This document shows, piece after piece, positions 21,913 through 34,062 of a DNA stretch of 64,000 bases. The translations under genes were made by a program, and so were the position numbers. A model generated the notes under the pieces. It did no database searches, was not told where the DNA came from, and saw only the letters and a list, made by a program, of their open reading frames with translations. Origin of the DNA: Anisakis pegreffii (lineage: Eukaryota > Nematoda > Chromadorea > Rhabditida > Anisakidae); assembly GCA_035041965.1 (NCBI GenBank), contig JAPYMA010000054.1, forward strand, positions 20,210 to 84,209. The letters are read 5' to 3'. Position 1 is the first letter of the stretch; the number at the start of each line of letters is the position of its first letter.

Positions 21913-24716
21913 GTGGATTTGCTGAGCCATATCGAAGATGCGGATATTCTGAATTGCGTGGATATTCCCAATCTTCATCATCCTCATCGACGTATCTGTA
22001 AAACAGATCGGATTTAATGCGATGCGGAAGTTTTTATTTCAAAATTCATCAATATTTGTGAACACAGCGAAACTTTTGTGAACAATTCAGTAAAAAGGAT
22101 TGGGATTGCAAATGCGTTGCTCGTTGTTATTCAGTTATATATTATTTGTTTGATTATTCATTCGTTGATTGATTGGTTGAAACGTTTTTATTAGTGCTGC
22201 CGCCATGCAGTTTGTTTCGTTTAGTTTGAATTTCGATTTGAGTCGTCGATCGGAATATTATTGAAATTTGAATGGAGTGATCGATTGTGAGTTATTTCGA
22301 GTTGAGATGCGTTGAATATCGACGATTGTGTGAAGTGTTTTAGGGTGGTGTTTGTTTTTGGTTTATTTTATGCACGCAAGCGAGAAAGAGCATCTTAATT
22401 GTGTTATTCGAATGTCTCGAAAGCGAATTTTGGTTTTGTATTTGATGTTGAAATTAATTGATTTGTTTTGTTAAGATTCTTTTGATGCGGATATGATTTG
22501 ATGGAATTCAAATTATGGTAATCGACGACGTTATATTATTATGAGTTGTGAGTGAGTTGTTTTTGCTTGTTGCGGTGGTTCGTTGTAATGGAGCGTCGTT
22601 TCGTTATCACATTGTTGACTTGGGTTTGGTTTTTTAAAGTTTAGTTGATTAGCTGAATGGGTAAGTGGGGTTGTTCAGGTGCAGATTTATCAATTAGAGA
22701 AAATTTATTCAGCCTTGATGATGGTAGTGATTTGAGAATGAAGAGAATCGAAGATTTTGGACGAAATTTTTTAGATCGTTCATTTGGACGACGATCAAAT
22801 TTTTTAGGTTTTTCATCCAATTTTTTTATTTTGTTTTAGTTTTTACGAAACGAACTCTGCGATATGGTCAGCAAAATTGTTTTGTTGAATTTGTTGTTCA
22901 TTTTTTATTTTTCGCCTGAAAATTTCGAAAAAAAAATCTGTTTTAATAGGTTTCGTTATTATTTGTCATTTGCTTAGTGCTGATGCGATGCGTTAGATAT
23001 ATAATGTCCCAGCTCGTCTCTCTTCAATCGCAATTAAATTTCAATTTCTTTCGCACTGAAATTAGGTTTAATGAAGTCGTTGTTGTTTGATGGTTGGCGG
23101 GTATTGTTAAAATGTATTTAACAATATTATAAATCGCCATGCGAAACTTGTGTGTTGTCGTTTCTCTGTGATTCCCTTTCCTGATCATGACTTTTACGAA
23201 GCCGTTACGTTACTCCCTCCTCTTCAGTCGTCTTCGGCCTCCAATGGCATTTAATCCTCTTCTATCCAAAAGATTATATTCTGATCCATCCGTTGAAATT
23301 TAAATGGCTTACTGTACTTAGCGTACTTCTTATTTGTTCTTATTGCTTAAGCAAGTGTTAAATTTCAAACTCCCAAACCGTCCCACATTCAGAAACGCGT
23401 GTTATGTTATGTTATGAGATTGTTTGTTGACGCGTTCATGTTGAAATTTTATTGTTGTTTTGTGTGATTTTGTTGCGTTTCGAATGATTGATTTATTGAT
23501 CATTGATTATGCGATTAGTTATTCAATTATCCGACGTGAAAATGTTCATTTTTGCGATTTTATTTGCGATTATCGTCTGAGAAAGATTATTTCATTTTAT
23601 ATTATTTGATTTGATTTCATTCAGCAACTACATCTGGTTTATTGAAATATTGAGAGCAATTAATTAAATGAATAAATTTTTATTATGATTAATCGTATTG
23701 GTGATTCATTTTTGTGAGCTGAAACATCAATCCAGAATACTCGTTATGCCTGCGAGGCATCAATATCTATCTGTATCACTCATTCGGGTTGAGGCATTCA
23801 CGCACATTTCTTATCTGACATATGCGACTATCGAGAACCAACTGGAAATAGGATCCTCGGTTGGGGATCGGGATTGGGATTTCAGATTCGAGATAAAAGA
23901 AGAGAGGTAGATTTATCGAAGAGGGGACGATCTTAGTGGGATTAGCCAATAGGTACCTTGATTATTTTGATTGTGATGAGAAAGCCGTGGCTGAGATAAA
24001 AATATAATTAGTATGGTTGATCGAAAGTATTGCGAATTAATGGGATTATGAAGGGATTAGAGCCATTTGCAATTGTTATACGTTTTGATGTGAATGTTTG
24101 GTAATGCAAGTAATAATATGAATATGAACACTCATAATGGTAAAATTACATGGCAGTAACTGTTCACATCACACTCTCATCGTGCACCATCAAGAATCAT
24201 TAACAAATGGTATCCCAGGAAATTGTTGAAAAAAGACTAAATGAGTACCTTAACCCAACACATCTGGTTGGTTATAGTTGTGTTACCCCTTTTCTGTAAT
24301 ACTTGAATTATTCTCATTGTTAGATAATCCCTGATCGCGATTCAGAAATGAAATTTGAATATCTTCGATTTTTTTGTTGATCAATCCATGTTTCTGACCG
24401 ATTGATCTATTGAATGATCTTGCAATCTTTATGGTAATTTTGATTGTGATTAGGATCGATCACAACATTGAAAGATTAGATTTGCTGGAGAGAGCGATTA
24501 GATAAGTTAGTATTGAATAGATGAAAGATTTTGGAAATTTGAGCACATCGGAGATACGCGACAGATATTCCGGAGTTTAAGGTAACGTATGGGTGCAGAG
24601 GTATATTCAGGAGATGCAGGCGATTCGATTTTAGGATTAGTTTCGGGGTTGTTGGATTTTAGGGGGAAGACTTATGAAATCTTATTTGAATGCTGAATTG
24701 AAGAGTGTGCCTTCAG
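21913..24716. other. eIF4H 3' UTR and intergenic region
   Basis: About 2.8 kb of T-rich sequence without a recognisable exon. The 5' exon of the BolA-like gene that resumes at 24717 should lie in here, but no candidate joined in frame convincingly. The open frame starting at 22657 and others look random. Confidence 0.4.
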
Positions 24717-25081
24717 GAGGTAGAAGATGAATCAGATGGATGTGGTGCGAAATATATTATTCAAATTGTTTCTGAGAAATTCACCGGTAAAACAACACTC
24801 GCATGTCATCGGTTTGTTTTTGTCATCAAGGCGTTGGGATTATGAGATTACGATTCATCTGTGGAACATTCATATTGCGTGTTCTGATGGTGATGATGAT
24901 AATAATAATAATAATGACTAAGTTAATACTAGCAATGATAATGTGTAATGATAGTCACTATAGTTATTTTTCTTTCAGGCTAGTACAAGAAGCCTTAAAA
25001 GAGGAAATGAACTCCATTCATGCGCTCACCATTAAAACTTTTACACCTGAGAAATGGAACGCTGCAAAATCGGCAGCATAA
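24717..25081 (+). CDS. BolA-like protein (BOLA2 type), 5' exon not found
   Basis: BolA proteins work with monothiol glutaredoxins in cytosolic or mitochondrial iron-sulfur cluster trafficking. Two exons are clear: 24717-24811, preceded by ccttcag, and 24979-25081, preceded by tttctttcag. They encode VEVEDESDGCGAKY, then a variable beta strand, then the conserved CHRLVQEALKEEM, IHALTIKTFTPEKW and a short Ala/Lys end. Cys in DGCG and His in CHR correspond to positions that can bind the shared [2Fe-2S] cluster in BOLA2-type proteins. Family members are about 80-90 residues, so roughly 15-25 N-terminal residues with the start codon must come from an upstream exon that I could not place. Confidence 0.85.
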
Positions 25082-25932
25082 TTTTCATTCCCAGTTGTTT
25101 CAATTTGAATTTCACTGATCTGATGTTTGCGAGTTTTTCCGGAGACTTTCCATATTTTTTGATGTTGATGCGAAATTTTGATGATTTATGGAATTTTCTT
25201 ATTTTCACAAAGAAGTAGTCATGTGGAATTGTACTGATGTTGTTGTTTTTATGAATTGTTTTGAGAATTTTAATATTGGAAAAGAAACTTTTTCTATAGA
25301 GTGTATCATATGCAGTTTTTAATTGATTGCATTCGGTATGTATGCGTGTATGTATCATATTATATGCAAATTATTACAGATGGTAATATTGTTATTTGTC
25401 AGTGTTATGTTAAATTATGAGAATGGATAAACTCTACGGCATAAGTGATGAGATCGTTGTTGTTAAATAAATATTTTTATTTTCATTCATTCTCGATGAT
25501 TATCATATCTAAAGCGTTTCGATTGACACACCTCTCTAACAGATACTCCTCGTACGGGATTTGATTTTCTAGAGTATATTCCGAACGAAAACGAGGGTTT
25601 GTCTAATTGAACCCCAGAAAAAAACTTCAGAAGGATTCTTCCTAGTTCAGTACGTCGAGAATTTATTATGAACGCATAGGTATTGTTCAGGGGTTCGAGG
25701 GTTTTGAGAAGGATCATCCCGAACTTACAAATGGAGAGGAGGGAGTTCAGGGGCAGTTAATTTAGACTGAAGGAATCTACAGTTTGGATAGTTGTACTAG
25801 ATTCAAGGGTGTAGAAATTTAGGAGGGATTATTCCGGTCCTAAACACAGCCAGAAAAATCAAGACTTCAGTAGCTTCAGAAGTAATGAGTGAGTGCAAAT
25901 AATTCTCATAATTTGTAAAAGTTTTGAAGGAT
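25082..25932. other. BolA 3' UTR and ACBD6 upstream region
   Basis: An aataaa at about 25466 is a reasonable polyadenylation signal for the BolA-like gene. The rest is intergenic with no supported exon. The minus-strand frame at 25487-25717 has no recognisable features. Confidence 0.4.
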
Positions 25933-27074
25933 ATGTTCGTGTATCACCTGGTGAAGTGGGCATCGGATGAGCGAGACGAAGAAGAAGAAGAAGGTACGCC
26001 GTCTGATCGTATTGTCTCTTCGTCAGCGCATGGCGAAGAGAGGGCTACCGGAGGGGCATCGCAACTCTCCCCGTTGAGTGGTGCATCTATAATCGAGTCT
26101 GCAAATGGCAATAGTGAGCTGCAGAGTCGTTTTGATTCTGCGGCAATGTTCATTAGGAGCGTAACGGATAGACTGGATAAATATGATTTGTTGTATCTGT
26201 ATGCGAGATATAAACAAGCTACCATTGGGCCTGCGGGTTTGTTTGTTGTTTGTTGATATGATCTTGAGCATTTCTGGCGATTTATTGGTTCATTTTCATT
26301 GTATTTCATCGTATTCAGTCTCATAATTGTATGTGCGATATTGCTGCTGTATTAGATGCGAGAAATCGACCGGGTGTATTCGATTGGAAAGGTCGTGAAA
26401 AATTTGATAGTTGGGCGAGATTGGGCAATGCGGTGTCAAGAGAGGATGCGATGAGGGGATATATCAACAAGGTGCACGAACTGAACCTGGGATGGCAACC
26501 GTCGAAGAAGTATACGAGTGGATTCGGCATAAGGCCGAGCACTTTGGCAAATTCAACATCTGACGAGGATGTGAGCATACGAGTGATCGATCTTTTCGCT
26601 CGATAATAATGATCACGATCGCGTTGTAAGAATGAATGTGAAAGTTTCAGATCGAAGGTGCATCTGGGCTACGTTCAGATGTAATCGAATGGTTTTCGGC
26701 AGTTAGTATGGGCAACTTATCGAAAGTTTCCGAGATGTTGAAAGCAAATAATGAGTTGTTGGTGGAACGCGATGAGAATCAGGTCATTCAGTGTTCTTAG
26801 ACTGATATTTTGAGATCATTCTTCTAGCAAATGTTGAAGTGGTGCTATCTTTGCAGGTGACAGCAATGCACCACGCAGCTGACCGAGGTAATGTTGACAT
26901 GATCGAATGCCTTCTGCAGGCCGGAGCCGATATTAGTATTCAAGACTACGACGGCCAAACACCACTTCATTACGGTACTTTCGGCGCTTATTTCCAATAA
27001 CACTGAATACTATCCTACAAGCACAAAACATTCAGGTGATAATCGAACAGTACATAGAGATGATCCATTCACAT

Positions 27075-27137
<63 letters not shown>

Positions 27138-28357
27138 CTTAAAGCATGATAGATCTTTTAAGCAAAGCAAAAGATTATGTCATTATTGTACAAAGTAAAA
27201 GGTAATCTCATTCCATTCTAATCGTAATCATTCGGTGTTGTTGAATTTTCGCAGAGCACCCCGAAACAAGTTTTCAAATCTCTTCTTGGCAGATACCATC
27301 GCAGTTCGCAAGGAATTCCCCAGTGGCACTGTAATATTGTCACAACATTGTTAGTTTACGTGAACGTGCTGATAACGAATGTGAAACGAACACGAAAATG
27401 AATTTGCACAAGTTCAGTGCCACTTACTTTCTTTTTGCATTTAGCTTGGAAATTTCCGTTCCAAGTTGGCCGGATATCCTTGCCTGACATCGATTGAAAC
27501 TTCTCTTGACAAATCGGCTTGTGATAGTGTGAGGTGTGAAAGTACATTATATTCGAGTTGACATCAATACGCAGAAATTGACAAGGAGGCTCTTTTGGCA
27601 TCTGAACTCATTCTTAGTGTTAAACTTCGATTATTTGACGGCACTAACACGCTGTGATAATACGGTGATTTTGCTGGTCAAACGATCTCCAAAGTAGCAC
27701 ATAAACGAGAGAGAACTGAAGAAAGTGATGTTGTAATCAAAAGTGAAAAGTGCAAACAAATGCACTTACTGAAGCAGTCCGAGGTACTGAGGCGTTAGGA
27801 TTAGTGACAAAAAAAAAGAGAGATCAACGCTCATCGCTTAGTAATTTGAATGTTTTAGAAATGCAATTAGAAACCATACCAAGCGATCACCATAATTATC
27901 TTCTGTAGGCTCGGGATCTCGACTTATTTCATTTGTATCAAAGCACTCGATGAATTGATGATAGCATCGCGAATTGGTGATGAAAAGCAGCAACACAATC
28001 ACCAAACAAGAGCGCATTGCACTCTCACTGATCCTATGAATGATCAACATTTGCGATCAAAACAAAGGAGCAATGAAACAATTTGCAATTTTTTCAAATG
28101 TTTCTCGAATGTACAATATTCAAGTCATATTTCATCGCTATTTATTCAAATCTCCAAACACTCTATTGGATCTCACAGTAATGATAATGAATGCGATTGC
28201 AGCAGTTTCATGTTCACATCGTGATGCAGTCGAAGCACTGCTGAGGCACGGTGCCGATCCGACAATCGCAGATTTTGAGGGTAATTGTGCAGTTGACGTA
28301 GCGACTGATCAAAAAATTAAGGATGCGCTTTATGAAGTCTGCCAGACACATCGGTGA
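25933..28357 (+). CDS. Acyl-CoA-binding ankyrin protein (ACBD6 type)
   Basis: ACBD6 binds long-chain acyl-CoA through its ACB domain and carries two C-terminal ankyrin repeats. Five exons, 25933-26236, 26356-26570, 26651-26782, 26857-26974 and 28203-28357, join in frame to 307 residues (human about 282). After an acidic/Ser-rich N-terminus comes the ACB domain: RFDSAAMFIRSV, the hallmark LLYLYARYKQATIG, RPGVFDWKGREKFDSW and AMRGYINKVHEL. The ankyrin repeats read AMHHAADRGNVDMIECLL.AGAD and TPLHYAVSCSHRDAVEALL. The fourth intron (26975-28202) splits the second repeat and holds an antisense gene at 27218-28017 and a (TA)n tract. The ATG used is the first in frame; a TTG nine bases upstream is disregarded. 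C. elegans acbp-5 has the same domain layout, to my knowledge. Confidence 0.92.
27077..27134. repeat. (TA)n microsatellite
   Basis: A run of about 28 uninterrupted TA dinucleotides within the last intron of the ACBD6 gene. It is the longest pure dinucleotide tract in the window and is likely to vary in length between individuals. Confidence 0.95.
27218..28017 (-). CDS. Nested cysteine-rich secreted protein, unknown function
   Basis: This gene lies wholly inside the last intron of ACBD6 on the opposite strand. Three exons, 28017-27880, 27601-27428 and 27328-27218, splice in phase 0 throughout to a 140-residue protein ending in TAG. The N-terminus MRSCLVIVLLLFITNSRC is a good signal peptide. 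The mature part contains about nine cysteines, including C(6)C near the start, EPPCQF, PICQEK, AKCKKKC, GIPCEL and TCFGVLC, consistent with disulfide-bonded extracellular folding. I do not recognise the domain. An alternative tiny exon near 27770-27790 is possible but would break the frame. The protein could be a nematode-specific secreted or cuticular product; that is speculation. Confidence 0.6.
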
Positions 28358-29844
28358 ATATACATTAGTCGCTGTGCTGCTCTGCTGATCCTGAACTGTG
28401 CTCATTATCATCATCGTTGTGTTGATATCATGTAACATTACCATAACCCGGCTAAAATTTACCATAATATAGTTTGTTTAATTGCTAGAGGTTTCTGATT
28501 GTAAAGAATACATTAGATATGGCATAAAGTCCTAGAGCAGTCAAATCCCAAATTTCAACGTTTCATAACTCGGTTCAAAATCAACATTTTTATTCAAAAT
28601 AAAAACCGTTCGCCTCCACACAACTCTGCAATGAAACGCAACGTGCAATTATATCAGATTGCTAGCACGTCTGCCCGGAAACGTTCTGCCATACCTAATA
28701 TATGACACACTCAAAAGAATATTCATGATTGCAATTGTTTTTGTTAATCTCTAAAATACACAAATTATAAAAGAATATAGTGGATATTGCTATTGCTATG
28801 AGTATTCGTACAATTAGATAATACCAGTCAGTGCTTTCAATCTTCATCAGTCGTTGCATTTTTGCATAATTTCTCTGTTCGCGTGCTTTGGCATGACCTT
28901 TGTTGATTGTTGCCATTTGAGTGGTTGCATGCGAGTGTTTTAGCATCATTTGAAGGGTCATACCCTTATTACTCTCATCGAGTCACTTGTACTGATTATT
29001 CATAGATCTTATTCTTGTGACTTTACATTGACACTCGTCGTCCCCATTATCATTTTATTGATATCACAGTCATTATTTTTATTATCATTATCTTTAATAT
29101 TGGTATCATTTTATCGTTTGTATTGATAAAATAGTTATTACTTTTATTTATTATTATTATTGTTACTATTATTATTATTAATTGCAGCGTTGCCATATAA
29201 GCAGTAATCGAAAGAAGAATATAAGTTGATTGAAATTTTATTGTATCTCACAAATAGATAACGTAATCAATTGTTGGTTGTTTCAGTCTAAAAGAACATG
29301 TTGCGAAGAGTAATTCTTGAATGTTGTGAAGTAATACTGATGAGAAAACAAATAAGAAACAATACAACGCTCCAAACAACAACAAATTAATGATCACTTG
29401 GAATAAACTGAATTAATTCTGCACAAATGTTGCATCTCGTAACTTTAATTTAACAGAACCAAACAGAGTTTTCACAGTTCGCATCAGTGGCACAACACAC
29501 TAATGATCATTATAAAACATTTATTGCAAAACAGAAAACAAAAAATTTGGCTTAAGCAATTACTACTTTGAATAAAAAATTTTAATGACGTTTCTTCTCT
29601 ATTCACGCGGAATCGAATTCATTCATTCATTTACGTAGCCTTTGAAGCATCCAAAAACAAACGATAATGAACGAATAACAAATCATCAGTGAACAATCAA
29701 AGCTCCAACCAAAATTCTATCGAAACCGAAACAGTTAATTATAATTTCAATAATAACGATAACAAAAACAACACATATTCTCAAAACCCCAAAAGTGAAT
29801 TTACATTCAAATTCAAACGGATTCAAATCACAACAAAACTTTAT
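28358..29844. other. Convergent intergenic region of ACBD6 and OST3
   Basis: Both flanking genes end here. An aataaa near 28599 could serve ACBD6. ATT-rich simple sequence occupies about 29040-29185. One open frame with a predicted membrane segment (28695-28961, minus strand) is listed separately. Nothing else is supported. Confidence 0.4.
28695..28961 (-). CDS. Possible 88-residue one-helix membrane protein
   Basis: A single open frame encodes a basic N-terminal half (HAKAREQRNYAKMQRLMKIE) followed by a hydrophobic helix (YYLIVRILIAIAISTIFFY) and a short polar tail with two Cys. The ordered basic-then-hydrophobic layout is better than that of most chance frames here, but there is no recognised family, no clear leader acceptor right before the start, and the region is otherwise 3' UTR-like. 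It may be the last exon of a small gene or a chance frame. Confidence 0.28.
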   Translation of the reverse strand: MTLQMMLKHSHATTQMATINKGHAKAREQRNYAKMQRLMKIESTDWYYLIVRILIAIAISTIFFYNLCILEINKNNCNHEYSFECVIY

Positions 29845-32162
29845 CTAATGAAAGAGGAAGCTATACGGGTATCCTTGATATTTACTTCTGAATATCGACA
29901 GCAACAAACTGAAGAACACAACCACCAAACCAAGTCCCACGAACGCCATTACTGAAAAAAAAGCAATTCTATACATCAACCAAACAAAACTGTTCAGATT
30001 CTGAAATCGAAAATTTTCGTAAAAGTCCAACAGCTAAGAATATCTTTTCACTGGAAATTCTATGAGAAGCGAAACGAACTTCTTCTACGATTCGGATCGC
30101 CCTTTCCGTCAGCCGCGTCGTTCAGAAGAATGAAACCCGCAGTTACGGCCGCATACAACACAGCCACCAGATACGTTTCGGCTACCAACTAAACGAACAC
30201 GACAATGAACAAAATCAAGACAGGCATTCGATATTTTGTCCAACAAACTACAGAAATATCATAAGCTTTCGATTAGTTTCAATGAATCTAGCTGCAGAAA
30301 GCCATAACCTGATACTGCGTGGAGCCGTGAATGATGCTCGTCTCTCTGGTTTGCGGGTTGGTCATGATGAACGGTGGTCCTCGAATATGATTCCACATCT
30401 GACCACTCATGAACGCGAACACAATACACAACGAGATCAACGCCCAACTCGTGCGATTGTACAAAAACTCCAAATTGTTACGTCGCATATACAACAAACC
30501 AAGCACAAGCATCGCCAGCAATAGAACAACAGCCGGTGCTGCGTAATTCGGTGGACGGAGCACACGAATCTGAACATGAAGTGTCACTCTGGAATCGTTC
30601 GTACATATATCCAGAATAGCTCGGAAATCCAAGATCCTAAGCTATATTCTAAGGCATCATCCAGTTATTCCGAAAGTGAACTCATTTCCACATTACGTTA
30701 TTTGGGGAAAGATTTAAAAAATCCATTTCTATCCTGTGACTGAAGTGTTGTGACATGATCTGCAAAATTTAATTTCATCTAAATATCCGAATAGGAATCA
30801 CCTGAATTTCGGTTCTATCAAAGACAAATTTCGCCATACTGTCCGCATCAAAACCTTGTCGGGTGAAATCCATCTGATCGGCTTTCTTTCGAGAGCCTTT
30901 TGCCGGGAAATGCAACAGCACAGGAGCAACATTCAGATTCATTGACTGAAACACTTGAGGTGCTTCCTCGTAATCAACGATCGCGAAGTACAACGCCTTC
31001 AGCTCAGGGTACGCGTAACGGTACGAATTCGCCATAATATAGAATTCATCGTAGGCCGGTCTGAAATTGATTACTGAGTCAATAGTACCGAAAACAAAAA
31101 CCATCCAATGAGATGAGCAATAGAACTAACTTGCAGATATGACAGTTAACACTGGCCGAAAGTGCGGTGAACATAACAATCATTGAATAGTTTCGAGGTG
31201 AACTTCTCACGTAACTCTTCCAACGGTCCATATTCAAATTCACCAACGGTCTTTTATACATCCATTCCTCAAAAATCGACTCCACATTTATGAATGAAAC
31301 ATTTCACGGAGCCGGAAATAGCCAACTGTCAGCCCTCTTCATCTGCGCGATTCTGATTTCATGCCCATATTTCCGGAATATAAACTGAACATGGAAATGA
31401 GCCACAGAATTCAGTATCTAACATCTCTTGTGGCAGTAACTATTAATGTTAGTTTATATTATGACAAACACTGCTAACAGCAATTGACCTGATGTTGATC
31501 ATCGTGCTTTTAGACCAGCTCGGTAACTCCAATACCCCTTTCGACGGTTTGGCAAGCCAAGAAGAGTCATTACCCGCCCTCCCCCCCCATCCCGCTATAA
31601 TAGTTCACTGTTTCCACGCATAATGTCAGAACTAATTTCCCGATCCCTCCATTGCCTCTCTGACACTCCCAAGTTATCCAAAATGGACAATTTCACTCCC
31701 TGTGCAGACCTCACCCATGTTCTAGACTCGCTCGCTTATTGGTTAATTGTCAGGCAGGATACCGTATAAAAGAGCATCTCAATCGTATCAAGTGGTTGTT
31801 CCCATTGTCTCATTGGCAGCATTCTCATCAGGGGACCAATTTGTTTCAGATACCATACTGTCTTTTTCCGTCACTGTGAATCGGCATTCATGAGCCCGTA
31901 TATGATGCACAGCTCACGTCTATCAATAGCTCCAAGTGCCAGTCTACCCATATTGTGCTTGTGATTACATCTGTATCGAACACTATTATTGATGTGTTTT
32001 AAATCCTATCAGATGACTGTGATTCGACGTTGCCTCCATCCAACAACACTTCAATCAATCACCAACCTGAAGAGTCCTGACTTTTTCGTCGAGGCTCATA
32101 CCCTTCTGACATACCACTTCACCGACAAGTAACGCTGCCAACACCCAGTAAAAATACTGCAT
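29845..32162 (-). CDS. Oligosaccharyltransferase subunit OST3/TUSC3 type
   Basis: This thioredoxin-fold subunit of the ER oligosaccharyltransferase helps glycosylate Asn sites next to cysteines. Six exons, 32162-32067, 31279-31131, 31060-30802, 30569-30309, 30188-30080 and 29951-29845, join to 326 residues. The signal peptide is [18 protein letters not shown]. The lumenal domain has [14 protein letters not shown] followed by the redox pair C-H-I-C at about residues 78-81. Four membrane segments follow, with the family signatures [20 protein letters not shown], [12 protein letters not shown] and the terminal [14 protein letters not shown]. An acceptor-like tttctag lies 18 bases before the ATG, suggesting trans-splicing. 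The first intron is about 790 bases. The paralogues TUSC3 and MAGT1 cannot be told apart here. Confidence 0.94.
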
Positions 32163-32728
32163 CGTTGTAGCAGTATTCTAGAAATAAGGTCAATCAAGAG
32201 CTTATTTTGGAAATGCTTTTAAATTGAGAACGAGATATCGTTTCTTTTATTATCACCATGACGATATGGCAACAGCTGAGATGAGATAGATAGATAGTCT
32301 GCCGCTAAGAGCAGATGTTGATCAACGAAGCACAATCAACAAGACATTTAAGAGTCTAAAATTTTGATGAAGTATTTTATTCAGTTTCAGTTGAAAACAT
32401 TCTGATGAACTGGAATACAAAAGATAATATTTGGATGAGATTTCAGTGGAAAATACAAATTTATTGGTAAGTCAACATCCAAAGGGCACATTCAAAATAA
32501 ATGACTACAGCAAACGTACACAATTACATACAAACTTTTCAGGTAAATGAACAGTATTTTCAGCATTTGATTCGTAAAACTAATAACAATAATGATAACA
32601 TTAATAATAATAGTATCAACCATAAATTGAGATAGCAGTGAGGAGATCATCCATCCAACCACCATTATTAACAACAACACCAATGGAATCTCCTCGAGAA
32701 CATAATATTCTTTCACTTCGACTACAAA
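32163..32728. other. Space between ZMAT2 and OST3 genes
   Basis: About 570 bases between the ZMAT2 stop and the OST3 start on the same strand. It is longer than a typical nematode operon gap but short enough that a shared promoter cannot be excluded. The open frame at 32492-32716 looks like chance AT-rich translation. Confidence 0.4.
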
Positions 32729-34062
32729 TCATTTTTTTGTTGTGCCAAACCCTCCAAAACCCATCATAGCCGCAACTTCATCATCTTCTTGAACCTCAAC
32801 CTCAGGTCCCCTTTTCCGCTTTCGTTGTTCTTGTCTCTTCGCTCGTTTATAGTCAGCCATTCGAGCCTTGAATTTTTTCAGTATTTATTCCAAATTCAGT
32901 GAAGATATTATCGAACAAGAGTGAAATTCAGGCCACGAATTCAACCGAACAATCAAAAGAACCGAACTCACCTCCTCTTCTTTAATTTCTTCCATGCGTT
33001 CCTGTATATCATATTCTTTCTTTTTTACTTCGGCTGAAACAAAACGAAATTAAGCTTTTCTGCTCACTGTCAGAAAGGAATAGAAACTGACTCCAAAAAG
33101 GAAGTTTCAATCGACAACTAACACTGTACGATTTACGATATTTCAAAACAGTGTTTTACAGTTTACATTCTATATTATTAGAGTATTTCGAAAATGATAT
33201 GCGCAACATATTAATGAATTAACAAATGAATACTAACGAATGTTCACATCGAAGAAGATTCTCTGCGAAAGTGAACAAAACAATAAGCGAACCTTCAGCT
33301 TTCTTATACGAGAATCTCTTCCTGACATCATCGAGTGTGCTTCTCTTGATTTTCATGCTCATTCCCATGTTCCTCTGATGATTCTTTCCATTAATATGAT
33401 CCAAAAAATTGATCGAATCCTTAACCACACAATCGCAAACATCACAGTAATATCCACCGGTCTCTGCTGACGGCGTTGTCTTGTTTATTACTACCGTTCG
33501 ACCAACTTTCGATTCCAAATCTACCTGAACTTAGAGATATTCAATAAACTTTGATATGTCTGGTACGAATGACATTAATTCTTTGTGTTTAAACGAATTT
33601 TTGCATTATCACTGAATTGAGTGAGTTGAATTTGATGTTTTGAATATTATTACTGGACTGAGAGGTGCCAAAAATTCATTTCGCATAAGCTATGAATTTA
33701 CATTCATAATACAATTATTGAATACAGATAATACAACCATACAGATAGCAATAAAGATATTATGTTATTGAATCAATAACAATAATAATATTACTACTAT
33801 AACAGTAATAATATAAATAGTAATAATATAAGCAACAAAAATGACAATAATAATCCACCTTATATTCACGAGCTTTCAACAGCTCGCGTTTAACTTTGTG
33901 TTCGTCAGGAAATTTATACGTTGTTTTCTTTTTGGTTTGCTCTTCGGCCTCACGTTCGGCCAGAATTCGTTCACGAGCCTTTCGCTCGTACTCTTCTCTG
34001 TCCCATTTGCGTCGATGGTCTGGTGCGGATGGACCGCTTCCGGATGCTTCGTAAACTGACAT
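32729..34062 (-). CDS. Spliceosomal zinc-finger protein ZMAT2 (Snu23)
   Basis: ZMAT2/Snu23 is a component of the U4/U6.U5 tri-snRNP and the pre-B spliceosome. Four exons, 34062-33859, 33524-33293, 33033-32972 and 32866-32729, join in frame to 211 residues (human 199). The N-terminal part [18 protein letters not shown] matches the conserved family start. Exon 2 holds the U1-type matrin zinc finger [19 protein letters not shown] followed by [13 protein letters not shown]. The C-terminal part is charged and helical and ends in [12 protein letters not shown], the conserved family tail. The sequence ttcacaggaaag precedes the ATG, so a spliced leader probably joins within five bases of the start. 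Confidence 0.95.

Noticed and set aside
27770..27790. Possible 17-base extra exon in the nested secreted-protein gene
   Set aside because: Including it breaks the frame, while direct joining of 27880 to 27601 keeps phase 0.
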